Positions 9,327-18,242 of a stretch of DNA of 64,000 bases are shown here, in pieces. The notes below the pieces were generated by a model, which had not been told where the DNA came from, did no database searches, and saw only the letters and a program-made list of their open reading frames with translations. Position numbers and translations under genes: made by a program. Position 1 is the first letter of the stretch, and each line of letters starts with the position of its first letter. This DNA is from Halonotius roseus (lineage in GTDB: Archaea > Halobacteriota > Halobacteria > Halobacteriales > Haloferacaceae), in contig NZ_SESI01000003.1 of assembly GCF_006861655.1 (NCBI RefSeq), positions 1 to 64,000 of the forward strand, in the 5' to 3' direction.

Positions 9327-10979
9327 TCAGGGGTCGAAATCGATCCGGAACGCCGCGCCGCCGGCCTCGCTGTCGCCGACACCGATCTCCCAGCCGTGGC
9401 CCTCGACGATCGTTTCGACGATCGACAGCCCAAGACCGGTGCCGCCGCCGCCGGTGTAGCCGTGATCGAAGATTTCCTTTTGTTCGGCAGCCGGGATCCC
9501 CTCGCCGTCGTCGCCGACGACAACGCCGCCGTCTGTCGCTCTGACGGCCACCGTCACGTCCTCGCCGACGTGGTCGATCGCGTTGCGGAACAGGTTCTCG
9601 AAGACCTCTTGGAGCCGTGTTGGATCGGCCTCGACGGACTCCATCGGTTCCAGTCCCTCGGTTTCCAGCGTTGCCGTGGGCGTGTCGACGCCGTCCCAGG
9701 CGTTGGTGACGATGGTATCGACCGCGACCGGCTCGGTGTCGCCGACGGCTCGGCCCTCGCGGGCCAGCGTCAACAGCTCATTCAGCATCGTCTCCATGCG
9801 CTCGGCGGCCTCGATCGCGGGATCGAGGCGGTCGACATCACCGGTCTCGGAGACCAACTCAAGATAACCGGTGACGACGCTGAGTGGGTTTTGGAGGTCG
9901 TGGCTGATGACGGAGGTAAACTGTTCGAGGCGTTCGTTCTGGCGTTCGAGTTCGGCACGGCGGCGACGACGGCGTTCGGTGTAGCCGATGAACTCACCGA
10001 CTGAGGTCAGCTGTTGGCGCACCGAGGCAGACCAGCGTCGTGGGGCCGCCATCGTCACCACGAGCGCGCCGGCCAGCTGCCAGTCGATGACGATCGGCAC
10101 CGCCAGCAGCGTCCCGACCTCGGCGTCAAACACCGCGTCGTCAGTCGTTGCATCATAACAGACGGCTTCGAACTGGCTCAGCTGCTCCTCGAAGCCGGGA
10201 AACTCCGAATCTGGGATCTCCGCGTCGGCCAGGAGTTCACTCGCGGGGCCATCGGGGGTTTCAGTGTCACGCCAGCCGAAATCCTCTGTCAGCAGCCCGC
10301 TTTCCTCGTCGTAATGGTAGAGCGAACACCCCACCGCCTCAAGATCGGTCGCCAGCGACTGGAGTGCCCACTCGATCTTCACGTCGACCTCGTCGTCGGC
10401 CGCGCTCATCAGCGACCGCGAGACATCGAGGGTTGTATCGCGGATGTCGAGTCGGTGGGCGGCAACGAGCGATTCGGCGCGGGTTCGCAGCCCGACAACC
10501 CCATCGAGCGGTTCGGCCGTCGAGGTATTCGCTGAGGGCTCTTGGACGGTAACAGCCTCGGCGTCAAGCGATTGCACCCCGCTTTCGGTTCCGGTATCAC
10601 CGGTAGGATCGGTCGACGACCCTACCCCGGGAGCGGGGCGGGTTGTCGCGCCGCTGTCGCTTGCCGTGTAGATGACATCGTCGACGCCGAGACGGAACGC
10701 CTGCCGCACCGTTTCGGCGGTCGGATCGGTCGCAAACAAAATGAACGGGACATCTGTTGAGGCCGTCAGCGACTCATACACCGACTGCCAGTTCGTTTCC
10801 GGCAGCGACGGTGACACAACAAAACAGTCGACATCGGTAGTGTTGGTGTCGGTGGCAGCCCCACCGCTCTCGACGGCAGTCACCGTCCACTCCGGCTCAA
10901 AGGCCCCGCGAACCGCCTTTCGGCAGTTCTCGTCGGCGTCGACATACAACAGCTGTGGCGACGCCTCCGCACTGCTCAT
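9327..10979 (-). CDS. sensor histidine kinase with pseudo-receiver and GAF domains
   Basis: A 550-residue cytoplasmic sensor kinase. Residues 8-110 resemble a response-regulator receiver, but the phospho-acceptor position is Ser56 (CFVVSPSLP) instead of Asp, so it is probably not phosphorylated. After a linker a GAF-type domain follows, then the kinase core. His360 in VISHDLQNP is the phosphorylated His. The N-box (NLFRNAIDH), G1 (DDGEGIP) and G2 (GTGLGLSI) are intact. No membrane segments are seen. The start at 10979 is chosen because it begins the receiver-like domain. The partner regulator is not adjacent. Confidence 0.87.
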   Translation of the reverse strand: MSSAEASPQLLYVDADENCRKAVRGAFEPEWTVTAVESGGAATDTNTTDVDCFVVSPSLPETNWQSVYESLTASTDVPFILFATDPTAETVRQAFRLGVDDVIYTASDSGATTRPAPGVGSSTDPTGDTGTESGVQSLDAEAVTVQEPSANTSTAEPLDGVVGLRTRAESLVAAHRLDIRDTTLDVSRSLMSAADDEVDVKIEWALQSLATDLEAVGCSLYHYDEESGLLTEDFGWRDTETPDGPASELLADAEIPDSEFPGFEEQLSQFEAVCYDATTDDAVFDAEVGTLLAVPIVIDWQLAGALVVTMAAPRRWSASVRQQLTSVGEFIGYTERRRRRRAELERQNERLEQFTSVISHDLQNPLSVVTGYLELVSETGDVDRLDPAIEAAERMETMLNELLTLAREGRAVGDTEPVAVDTIVTNAWDGVDTPTATLETEGLEPMESVEADPTRLQEVFENLFRNAIDHVGEDVTVAVRATDGGVVVGDDGEGIPAAEQKEIFDHGYTGGGGTGLGLSIVETIVEGHGWEIGVGDSEAGGAAFRIDFDP

Positions 10980-11090
10980 AGCTAACCTTTGGCCCTCGGT
11001 GGTATCAATTTTCCTGTCTCGACCCGTCAGAGCCGACAGCGACGCGGTCACGGCAACGGATTCAGGTCGCTGGGGCGACAGGTTCAACCG

Positions 11091-11417
11091 ATGAGTGAGT
11101 CCTATCGTGTCGTCGTCACAAGCGAAGGAACCGAAACCGAGCTATCGGTGCCGGCCGGGACGACGCTCCGGGATGCGTTGCTGGCGGCCGATTGCTCGCC
11201 GTACGGCCGGCTGTCCGAACGGGCGAACTGCGGCGGCCGCGGACTGTGTGCGACCTGTGGGGTGCGACTCGCTGACGACGTTGCCGCCGATCACTGGCAC
11301 GACCGGCTTGCCGACCGGTTCGGCTACCCGCGGCTGTCATGTCAGGTGACCGTCGACCGCGATATGCGGGTTGAACTGCTGGACGATAAACTGGTCTGGG
11401 GCGGCCGCGAGCCGTAG
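11091..11417 (+). CDS. 2Fe-2S ferredoxin
   Basis: A 108-residue electron carrier with a beta-grasp fold. The cluster loop reads CGGRGLCATC (C-x5-C-x2-C) and a fourth Cys lies downstream in RLSC, the standard set of four ligands for a plant-type [2Fe-2S] cluster. The ATG at 11091 begins the domain; the longer in-frame extension overlaps the kinase promoter and is rejected. It is divergent from the histidine kinase and has no obvious redox partner next to it. Confidence 0.9.
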   Translation: MSESYRVVVTSEGTETELSVPAGTTLRDALLAADCSPYGRLSERANCGGRGLCATCGVRLADDVAADHWHDRLADRFGYPRLSCQVTVDRDMRVELLDDKLVWGGREP

Positions 11418-11479
11418 ACCGGCCGGATATCGACTTCGATCGGGCGACCACTCATTGCGATCGCGCCCGTAGCCGTGGT

Positions 11480-12079
11480 ATGGAACCCCGCGAACGACAG
11501 GCGGCCTGGGAAGGGCTGTCGACAACCTACGCCGACCGGCGTGATCCCGATGGTTCGGATGCCGCCCTCATCGACGATCTGCTCGACCGCTGTCCGCCGG
11601 ATCCGACCATCGTCGACATCGGCTGTGGGGATGGCGCGCGCACGCTGGCAAACCTCCCGAGCGACAGCATCGGGATCGATTTCGCCCGCACCGGGCTTTC
11701 GCTGGCGGCCGACACTGTCCCCGACGCGCGACTGATACAGGCCGATATGCGACAGCTGCCGCTGGCCGAAACCGTTGCAGACGGGCTGACCGCCTACCAC
11801 GCGATCTTTCACGTCCCGCGGGCGGAACACCCCGACGTGTACGCCGAGTTCGCCCGCGTGTTGCGATCGGGTGGCGTGCTGCTGAGTACACTTCCCAACG
11901 GGCGGTTCGAGACGGTACGGCGCGGCTGGATGGGCGGCGAGATGTTCTTTTCGGCACCGGGGCGAGACCGCACGCTGGCACAGTTGCGGGCGGCCGGCTT
12001 CGAGATCCTCGCCACACCGACGGCGACCGACCCACTCGGGAGCAGCACCGAGTTCGTCCTCGCCGAGTACACCGGGTAG
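11480..12079 (+). CDS. class I SAM-dependent methyltransferase
   Basis: A 199-residue methyltransferase. Motif I is IVDIGCGDGART, followed by an acidic end of beta-2 (GIDFA) and the QADMRQLPL stretch that contacts adenine. The VLRSGGVLLSTLPNG segment is the usual post-motif strand. It resembles the UbiE/type 11 group that methylates small molecules. No substrate is evident. It converges with the zinc-ribbon gene at 12080 with no gap. Confidence 0.83.
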   Translation: MEPRERQAAWEGLSTTYADRRDPDGSDAALIDDLLDRCPPDPTIVDIGCGDGARTLANLPSDSIGIDFARTGLSLAADTVPDARLIQADMRQLPLAETVADGLTAYHAIFHVPRAEHPDVYAEFARVLRSGGVLLSTLPNGRFETVRRGWMGGEMFFSAPGRDRTLAQLRAAGFEILATPTATDPLGSSTEFVLAEYTG

Positions 12080-12847
12080 CTACTGCGGTTCGGTTGGTCG
12101 TGAACAGCGGAGACAGAGGGTGCTGTCGGCGATCCAGTTGACATCGCGGGAGCCACAGGCCGGACACGCGTGGTGGTCGGTTGCATACTCGGTTGTCCCG
12201 CGCGGCGCGGCGAGAACGCCCCGATCGACACAGCCATCGACCAACGAGGGGAATCGCTGCCGTTTGTACTCGGCCCGGGCGGCGAGAAAGTCCCCCGGAT
12301 CGGACGGATCAGACCCATGAAGATCCTCCCACTCGATGGCGATCTCACCGTTATCGAGGGTGCGAGCGAGCTGTTTTGCCGGCGCGGCCGCGGCCAAAAA
12401 CAGGGATGTGGCCCCGACGGTCTGGGGATCGGTTGTCTCGTCGGCCGCCGCCCGGTAGGCCGCAGCGGCGTCGGCATACGCGTCGGCGGCCCCATCCAGC
12501 CCACCAGCGACCCGGAAATCGGCGGCAAACTCATCGAAACAGGCGGCCTGTACAGGGGTTGCCATCGTCGCCCCGAGATCGCCAGCCGCCGCGATCCCGG
12601 CGGTCGCCCGTCGGGTCGCTCGCGCGGGTCGATCAGCAACGCGATAACAGAGCGCGGCCGTCAGCAAGTGCCGAAGGCCGTCGCCGATCGCGCCGCGGTC
12701 GTCCGGGGCAAACGGATCCTGGTCGTCGCGGGGGTCGGCAAGCACCGCCCAGCCGGCCCGACTGGAGGCGTCGCCGGCCGCCTCGTAGCGTCGGTCGGCG
12801 AGCGCGGCGACCGCCGCCGCGTAGTGGCCGTTGTCGTTGGTGTGCAC
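12080..12847 (-). CDS. helical protein with C-terminal zinc ribbon
   Basis: About 255 residues if the GTG at 12845-12847 is the start. Most of the protein is Ala-rich helix with a YAAAVAALADRRYEAAGD-type repeat-like pattern suggestive of a TPR-like array. The C-terminus has CPACGS and CLRC pairs that should bind one zinc. The frame stays open to 12964, so a longer start is possible, but those codons overlap the peroxiredoxin promoter. I see no known function. It appears to be a haloarchaeal conserved family. Confidence 0.6.
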   Translation of the reverse strand: MHTNDNGHYAAAVAALADRRYEAAGDASSRAGWAVLADPRDDQDPFAPDDRGAIGDGLRHLLTAALCYRVADRPARATRRATAGIAAAGDLGATMATPVQAACFDEFAADFRVAGGLDGAADAYADAAAAYRAAADETTDPQTVGATSLFLAAAAPAKQLARTLDNGEIAIEWEDLHGSDPSDPGDFLAARAEYKRQRFPSLVDGCVDRGVLAAPRGTTEYATDHHACPACGSRDVNWIADSTLCLRCSRPTEPQ

Positions 12848-12978
12848 ACACCGCGTACGACCGCGACCGACACAACAGTTGCTATGTAGCGAGGTTGCTG
12901 TGTAGCGAGAATCGATTGCGTATGCGATCGGATCGCACACCGGGCTTATGATGGTCGCACCCATTGCTCCGAGTGCCT

Positions 12979-13452
12979 ATGGTTTCAACCGGAGACACCG
13001 CCCCCGACATTTCCGCAACGATCGGTACGAGCGATCACGAAGATTTCGAGCTCTCTGAGTATCTCGGCGACGGCCCTGTCGTGTTGGCCTTCTTCCCCGG
13101 CGCGTTCACGCCGCCGTGTTCCAACGAGATGGTCGCGCTCGAAGAACACCTCCCTGACTTTGAGGCCGCCGGCGCGACCGTCCTCGGCCTCAGTGCCGAC
13201 TCGGCGTTCTCGCTGGGCGCGTTCAGCGATGAGTACGACCTCTCGTTTACCCTCGTCAGCGATATGGCCGGCGAGGCAATCCGCGACTACGGCCTTGAGA
13301 TGGAGATCCCGGATCTCGGCCTCTACGGCATCGCCAACCGCGCGGCGTTCGTCCTCGACGACGAGGGCACCGTGGTCTACAGTTGGGTCGCCGACGATCC
13401 GACGAACGAGCCAGACTACGAGGAACTGATCGCGGCCGCCGAAGACGCCTAA
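12979..13452 (+). CDS. peroxiredoxin (AhpC/TSA-Bcp type)
   Basis: A 157-residue thiol peroxidase that would reduce hydrogen peroxide and organic hydroperoxides in the cytoplasm. The active-site segment PGAFTPPCSNE fits P-x3-T-x2-C with the peroxidatic Cys47. No second Cys is present in the protein, which points to a 1-Cys mechanism or an external resolving thiol. The ATG at 12979 starts the conserved part (MVSTGDTAPD); an earlier in-frame ATG-like codon at 12964 adds only five residues. Confidence 0.9.
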   Translation: MVSTGDTAPDISATIGTSDHEDFELSEYLGDGPVVLAFFPGAFTPPCSNEMVALEEHLPDFEAAGATVLGLSADSAFSLGAFSDEYDLSFTLVSDMAGEAIRDYGLEMEIPDLGLYGIANRAAFVLDDEGTVVYSWVADDPTNEPDYEELIAAAEDA

Positions 13453-13473
13453 CGCGACCCGCAGTTCTCAGTA

Positions 13474-13479
13474 TTTTTT
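13474..13479 (+). terminator. T-tract terminator after peroxiredoxin gene
   Basis: A run of six T follows the peroxiredoxin stop by about 20 bases. T-tracts without a strong hairpin are the usual archaeal termination signal. The convergent phosphohexomutase gene ends just downstream. Confidence 0.4.
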
Positions 13480-13495
13480 GCTCAACGGAGAGCCG

Positions 13496-14968
13496 TCAGT
13501 CCGCCGCTCCGGCAGTGTCGTCGACGGCCGTCTCGATCCGCTCAGTCGCCGTTGCAACGAGATCATCGACCGACTCGCTTTCGGCGTAGAGGCGAATGTA
13601 GGGCTCGGTGCCGGAGGGCCGCACGAGCAGCCACGAGCCATCCGGGAGCGAAAGGCGAATCCCATGCTCCAGCGAGACCGTCGCGTCAGGAAACGCCTCG
13701 GGCAGCGAGGATTCCAGCGTCGCCATCGCCGCGGACTTTGCCGCCTCCGGGCAGTCGACGCTGACCTTTCGGTAGGGGCGTTCGGTGATCGGCTCGCGGA
13801 GCTCGTCGAGCCCACGGGTCGCAACGAGACCAGCGAGCAGGGCCGCGCTGGCGACGCCGTCGATCCAGCCGCCGAAAGCGGGATGAATGTGTTTCCACGG
13901 CTCGGCCGCAAAGACGACCGACCCGCCGTCACGTTCGGCCGCGGCGATCCCCTCATGGAGCGCGCCAAGCCGCACCCGCTCGACGCGCCCGCCGGCGGCA
14001 GTCACCTGTTCGTCGATCCGGCCGGAGGCGTTCGGCGTTGTGACGACAACCGGATCGGTGGCGTCAGCGTCGTCGCCTGCGTTGGCATCGCCTGCGTCGT
14101 CACCTGCATCGGCATCGCCTGCGTCAGCGTCCGAAGACGCCTGGCGGGTGTAGTAGCCCGCCAGCATCGCCACCACGCTGTCCTCGTGGACGATCTCGCC
14201 GTCGCCATCGAGGATGACGATCCGGTCGGCGTCGCCGTCGTGGGCGATCCCCAGATCAAAGTCGCCGTCGGCGACAAAGGCCCGAAGATCGCCGAGCGTC
14301 TCCGGGGTTGGCTTGCTCGGCCGGCCCGGAAACCGACCGTCGACGTTGGCGTTGAGCGCGACGACGGTCGCCCCAAGATCGTTGAGTACCTGTGGTGTCG
14401 ACAGCGCGGCCATCCCGTTGCCGCAGTCGACAGCGACCCGCAGGCCATCGCAGATGGCCGCCTCGCCGTCGGTCGGCAGTTGCTCCCGGATATAGTCGGC
14501 GACCGCAGCCCGGTAGTCGGGCAGTGGCTCGCGGCGGCGTGGAGACCTCCACGCCTCGAAGTCCGCGGGGGGAGACGCGTCGTCGACAAGTGATTCGATC
14601 CGGGCCTCCCGAGCATCGTCGAACTCCTGGCCGTCGACAAAGCATTTGATCCCGTTGTCGGCCGGCGGATTGTGCGAGGCCGTGAGCATCACCCCATAGC
14701 GACCGCGGGATTCGAATGCCAGCGTCGGCGTCGGAACGGTACCGAGCCGGATCGGGGTCGCCCCCGCCGCGGCGACGCCGGCCTCGACAGCCGCGGCGAG
14801 GGCCGGCCCCGTCAGCCGGCCATCGCGGCCGATCCCGATCTCCGGGTGGTCGGTGGGCTCGTCGTTGACCGCGAGACGGCCGACCGCGCTCCCGACCGCA
14901 AGGGCGACTTCCGGGGTGACCGTCTCGGCGACCGGGCCGCGGATACCGGCGGTTCCAAACTCAACCAT
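13496..14968 (-). CDS. phosphohexomutase (phosphoglucomutase/phosphomannomutase/GlmM family)
   Basis: A 490-residue alpha-D-phosphohexomutase that moves phosphate between C1 and C6 of hexose phosphates. The phosphoserine loop is TASHNP with Ser98, the magnesium loop is DGDADR, and the C-terminal phosphate-binding loop is RPSGTEPYIR. FGTAGIRG at the N-terminus is also typical. An unusual Asp/Ala/Gly-rich stretch of about 30 residues follows the DGDADR-containing domain and looks like an expanded low-complexity loop. Substrate (glucose, mannose or glucosamine phosphate) is not resolved. Confidence 0.9.
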   Translation of the reverse strand: MVEFGTAGIRGPVAETVTPEVALAVGSAVGRLAVNDEPTDHPEIGIGRDGRLTGPALAAAVEAGVAAAGATPIRLGTVPTPTLAFESRGRYGVMLTASHNPPADNGIKCFVDGQEFDDAREARIESLVDDASPPADFEAWRSPRRREPLPDYRAAVADYIREQLPTDGEAAICDGLRVAVDCGNGMAALSTPQVLNDLGATVVALNANVDGRFPGRPSKPTPETLGDLRAFVADGDFDLGIAHDGDADRIVILDGDGEIVHEDSVVAMLAGYYTRQASSDADAGDADAGDDAGDANAGDDADATDPVVVTTPNASGRIDEQVTAAGGRVERVRLGALHEGIAAAERDGGSVVFAAEPWKHIHPAFGGWIDGVASAALLAGLVATRGLDELREPITERPYRKVSVDCPEAAKSAAMATLESSLPEAFPDATVSLEHGIRLSLPDGSWLLVRPSGTEPYIRLYAESESVDDLVATATERIETAVDDTAGAAD

Positions 14969-15079
14969 ACCGGCCCAACGGCCTGACTCACTTAGTGTGC
15001 GGCGATCCGGACGCGAAGCGGCGAGACAGATACGTCGGCAGCGGCGCGCCGGCAGTCCCAGCCGGCGGCCGCGGCCGCG

Positions 15080-15304
15080 CTACCGCAACGAGGATCGATA
15101 ATCCGCAAGATTCCGGAGGACAAACCACAGCAGGCCGACGCCAACGACGATGCCGGCGGCGACAGCAACAAGCAGCTGTATCGGTGTCGGATCGGCCTGG
15201 AGTGCCATCAGCCCCATCGAGGCGGCGACGAGGAGGACGAACCCGATCTTGAGCCGCGTGTTCGCGGTCTCCTTCTCGTCGTCCGTGAGGCTTGAGCCGA
15301 CCAT
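15080..15304 (-). CDS. small two-helix membrane protein
   Basis: A 74-residue protein with an acidic N-terminal tail and two predicted membrane helices (about residues 20-36 and 44-64). Its ATG overlaps the TGA of the upstream NTF2-like gene (TGATG), so the two are probably translated together. No family recognised with confidence. Confidence 0.7.
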   Translation of the reverse strand: MVGSSLTDDEKETANTRLKIGFVLLVAASMGLMALQADPTPIQLLVAVAAGIVVGVGLLWFVLRNLADYRSSLR

Positions 15305-15726
15305 CAGTCGTCCCAGGAAAACAGGTCATCCTCGGCGTCCTGCAGCTCCTCGTTGGGGGCTGAGACGTGCAGGGAGACAAACTGCCAGGTGCCATCCGGG
15401 TTGGCTTCCAGCGTGCCCGTCCACCGCGTGTCGAACTCGTAGTCGGTATCAAGGGTTGTGTCCGTCCACCCCAGCGTCAGCCGATCGTGAAACCACGCAA
15501 ACTCCTCGCGGGTGGTGACCGATGGCTCAGCGTCCTCGACGCGCCAGTCGGTCGTTGTCGCCGTCTGTTCGGCCAAGCCGTCGGCGACATCCGGATAGCC
15601 GACCAGCTGCTCGCTGAGGCCAACCTTGACCGTCGACAGCGACTCCGCGAAAAACGGCGACAGCGGTTCGCTGGCTTCCAACGCCTCGTAGTAGGCTGTG
15701 ATCATCTCCGCGGCGTCCTGCTCCAT
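15304..15726 (-). CDS. NTF2/SnoaL-like protein
   Basis: A 140-residue protein with the layout of an NTF2-like cone: an N-terminal helical part (EMITAYYEALEASEPLSPFFAES) followed by strands ending in WQFVSLHVSAP. Such proteins act as ligand-binding or scaffold domains. I chose the ATG at 15724-15726 because the frame upstream has no matching family sequence and overlaps the promoter shared with the response regulator. It forms a two-gene operon with the small membrane protein. Confidence 0.65.
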   Translation of the reverse strand: MEQDAAEMITAYYEALEASEPLSPFFAESLSTVKVGLSEQLVGYPDVADGLAEQTATTTDWRVEDAEPSVTTREEFAWFHDRLTLGWTDTTLDTDYEFDTRWTGTLEANPDGTWQFVSLHVSAPNEELQDAEDDLFSWDD

Positions 15727-15819
15727 GTGTGGTGGTACACCGGCGGGGGCTTGAAAACACTGTTTGTGGCCTGTCGCCGGAAGGGGTATTTTCATATATC
15801 CTCGGCTATCATACCCACT

Positions 15820-15849
15820 ATGAGCGACGAGGGATCCATCGAGATATGA
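15820..15849 (+). CDS. 9-codon leader ORF coupled to response regulator
   Basis: An ATG at 15820 opens the ORF MSDEGSIEI, whose TGA overlaps the ATG of the response regulator (ATGA). A TATA-like box (TTTCATATAT, about 15790-15799) places the transcript start at or next to this ATG, so the leader ORF would be the first thing translated on a leaderless mRNA. Whether it is made is inferred. Confidence 0.4.
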   Translation: MSDEGSIEI

Positions 15850-16439
15850 CCGACGAACCCCCACTCGTACTTGTTGTCGAGGACGAACCTGACCTTGCTG
15901 ATCTGTATGCCACCTGGCTCCGGGCGGACTACCGTGTTCGAACGGCCTACGGCGGCGAGGAGGCCGTCGAACAGCTGGACGACGAGATCGATGTCATCCT
16001 CCTTGACCGGCGGATGCCCGGCCTCTCCGGCGACGAGGTCTTGGAGGAAGTCCGCGACCGCGGGATCAGTTGCCGTGTGTCGATGGTGACCGCCGTCGAG
16101 CCGGATTTCGATATCATCGAGATGGGGTTCGACACCTATCTCGTCAAACCCGTCACCAGAGAGACGCTCGAAGAAACGATCGAGGATCTGCTCTCCCGGA
16201 ACTCCTACGAGGAGGGTGTCCAAGAGCTGTTTTCGCTCTCCTCGAAGAAAGCCCTCTTGGAGTCCGAAAAGAGCCAGTCGGCCCTCGCCGACAACGAGGA
16301 GTACCAGGAGCTCACCGAGCAGATCAACGAGCTTCGGGATAATCTCGACAACACCATGGATGCCTTCACCGACCACGAGGATTACGCCGGCTTCTACCAG
16401 GAGTTCGACGACGCCGACGACGAGGTCTCCTTCGAGTAA
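15846..16439 (+). CDS. response regulator with HalX domain
   Basis: A 197-residue regulator. The receiver domain has acidic pocket residues VVEDE, phospho-acceptor Asp54 in VILLDRRMPG, and the conserved Lys in YLVKPV. The C-terminal part (residues about 120-195) is a helical HalX domain, a haloarchaeal output module with a coiled-coil-like stretch (ELTEQINELRDNLDNTMD). It probably takes phosphate from an unlinked histidine kinase; two kinases lie elsewhere in the window. The ATG at 15846 is chosen because the domain begins there. Confidence 0.88.
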   Translation: MTDEPPLVLVVEDEPDLADLYATWLRADYRVRTAYGGEEAVEQLDDEIDVILLDRRMPGLSGDEVLEEVRDRGISCRVSMVTAVEPDFDIIEMGFDTYLVKPVTRETLEETIEDLLSRNSYEEGVQELFSLSSKKALLESEKSQSALADNEEYQELTEQINELRDNLDNTMDAFTDHEDYAGFYQEFDDADDEVSFE

Positions 16440-16476
16440 CGCGTCGACAACGCGGGCGACAGCCCGCGGTTATCGG

Positions 16477-16523
16477 TCACCGACGAACACTTCGATCACC
16501 GATCACCGACGAACACTTCGATC
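16477..16523. repeat. 26-bp tandem duplication at gene 3' end
   Basis: A 21-base identical block occurs at 16477-16497 and again at 16503-16523, a period of 26. It covers the last codons and stop of the aminotransferase gene. The second copy lies beyond the present stop. Confidence 0.85.
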
Positions 16524-17641
16524 CGGTTCATCGCTGTTTTGAGCTCACGCATCCCCGTCGCATACGAGATCCGGAGATGGCCCGCGCCGCCGGGGCCGAA
16601 GACACTGCCAGGAACGACGGCGACGCCCTCCTGTTCCAAGAGGTTCTCGGCGAAGGCTTCGTCGTCGCCGCCGCAGGCCGGAAAGGCGTAGAACGCGCCC
16701 TTGGCGGTAAAGCAGTCCAGTCCCATCTCCTCGAACCGTGAGAGGACAAACCGCCGGCGGCGATTGAACGCGGTCGCCATCTCGTCGACGCTCTCCTCGC
16801 AACTGCGCAGGGCCTCGATGGCGGCGTACTGGGCGGTCGTCGGCGCCGACAGCATCGTGTACTGGTGGACACGGTTCATCGCCTCGATCGCGTCGGGCGG
16901 CCCCATCGCGTAGCCCAGCCGGAGGCCGGTCATCGCGTAGGCCTTCGAAAAGCCGTTGATGACGACCGTTCGCTCCCGCATGTTCGGCATCGTTGCGATC
17001 GATGTGTGCTCGCCGTCGTAGGTGAGCGCGGCGTAGATCTCGTCGGCGATCACGTCGATCTCGTTGTCGACGCAGAACTCGGCGACAGCGGCGATCTCCT
17101 CGGCGTCCATCACCGCGCCGGTCGGATTGTTCGGATAACACAGGATGAGCGCGTCGGCGTCGGCCGCGCCAGCCTCGCGCAGGGCCTCGGGTGTCAACAC
17201 GAAATCGTTGTCGGCACCTGTCGGCACCGGCAGTGGCTCGCCGCCAGCAAAGCGAACCCCCGGCTTGTAGGAGATGTAGGTCGGCTGGTGGACAGCGACC
17301 CGATCACCGGGATCGACGAAGGTGCGGAGCGCGAGATCGACCGCCTCGCTCGCGCCCGTCGTGACGAGGATTTCGCTGTCGGGATCGTACTGGTGGCCCC
17401 ACTGCTCGACGTGGTCAGCAATCTCACGGCGGAGTTCCAGCTTCCCGCGGTTGGCGGTGTAGGAGGTTTTGCCGGCCTCCAGTGAGTGGATCGCGGCGGT
17501 GCGGGCGGCCCACGGCGCGGAGAAGTCGGGTTCGCCGACGCCCAGCGAGATCACGTCGTCGCGCTCCTCGGCGAGCTCGAAGAACTTTCGAATACCCGAC
17601 TCGGGCGTGTCGGCGACGCGGTCGTTCGGCTGGAGCGTCAT
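16496..17641 (-). CDS. PLP-dependent aminotransferase, class I/II
   Basis: A 381-residue fold-type I aminotransferase. The PLP-binding Lys is in FSKAYAMTGLRLGY, the Asn/Pro loop in CYPNNPTG, the Asp-Tyr pair in ADEIYA, and the substrate-binding Arg near the C-terminus in LRISYA. This matches the aspartate/aromatic aminotransferase group. It overlaps the upstream Lrp gene by 4 bases (ATGA), so the regulator probably controls or senses the amino acid it handles. Substrate not resolved. Confidence 0.9.
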   Translation of the reverse strand: MTLQPNDRVADTPESGIRKFFELAEERDDVISLGVGEPDFSAPWAARTAAIHSLEAGKTSYTANRGKLELRREIADHVEQWGHQYDPDSEILVTTGASEAVDLALRTFVDPGDRVAVHQPTYISYKPGVRFAGGEPLPVPTGADNDFVLTPEALREAGAADADALILCYPNNPTGAVMDAEEIAAVAEFCVDNEIDVIADEIYAALTYDGEHTSIATMPNMRERTVVINGFSKAYAMTGLRLGYAMGPPDAIEAMNRVHQYTMLSAPTTAQYAAIEALRSCEESVDEMATAFNRRRRFVLSRFEEMGLDCFTAKGAFYAFPACGGDDEAFAENLLEQEGVAVVPGSVFGPGGAGHLRISYATGMRELKTAMNRIEVFVGDR

Positions 17642-18126
17642 GGCGAAACAGAGAGGCGGTCATCGTCGTCGCGGTCGCCGAAGTCGATGCCGGCCTCCTT
17701 GTAGGTCTCCATGATGAAGTGCGTCACCGTCTGGGTGATCTCGGGGATGGGTGCGATCTGCTCGGAGACGAACTGGGAGACAGCCTGCATCGACTCGCCG
17801 GTCACCTCGATCGCAAAGTCGTAATCGCCGGAGACGAGCCGGAGCGATTCGACCGCGGGGAACTTGGCGATCCGGTCGGCGATCTCCTTGTAGCCGGTTT
17901 CGCGGTCGAGTTCGACGTTGAGCTCGACAAAGGCGGCGACCCGCTGGCTGTCGGTGTTGTCCCAGTCAATGACCGCCTGGTAGCCGCGGACGGTGCCCTC
18001 CGACTCCAACTCATCGAGGAGCCCCTCGACCGTCTCGGGGTCGGTACCGAGCTGGCGGGCGATGTCGTCGACATCCTCCCGCGCATCGGTCGACAGCAGC
18101 GACAGGAGTTCCTGTTTCTCGTCCAT
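17638..18126 (-). CDS. Lrp/AsnC family transcriptional regulator
   Basis: A 162-residue regulator. The N-terminal 50 residues form a winged helix-turn-helix (ELLSLLSTDAREDVDDIARQLG), followed by the RAM ligand-binding domain with VESLRLVSGDYDFAIEV. It is the first gene of an operon with the aminotransferase, which overlaps its end by 4 bases. Lrp-type proteins bind amino acids and often control amino acid metabolism. Confidence 0.9.
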   Translation of the reverse strand: MDEKQELLSLLSTDAREDVDDIARQLGTDPETVEGLLDELESEGTVRGYQAVIDWDNTDSQRVAAFVELNVELDRETGYKEIADRIAKFPAVESLRLVSGDYDFAIEVTGESMQAVSQFVSEQIAPIPEITQTVTHFIMETYKEAGIDFGDRDDDDRLSVSP

Positions 18127-18242
18127 ACATGTGGTGAGGCCCCGGGTTGCATATCATTTGCGACACTCCGCCGGCACCCCGTCGAGGGAGCTGCCGCAAC
18201 GATATCCAGAACCGCTATCATCGCAGCGAACCGAACGCGGAT

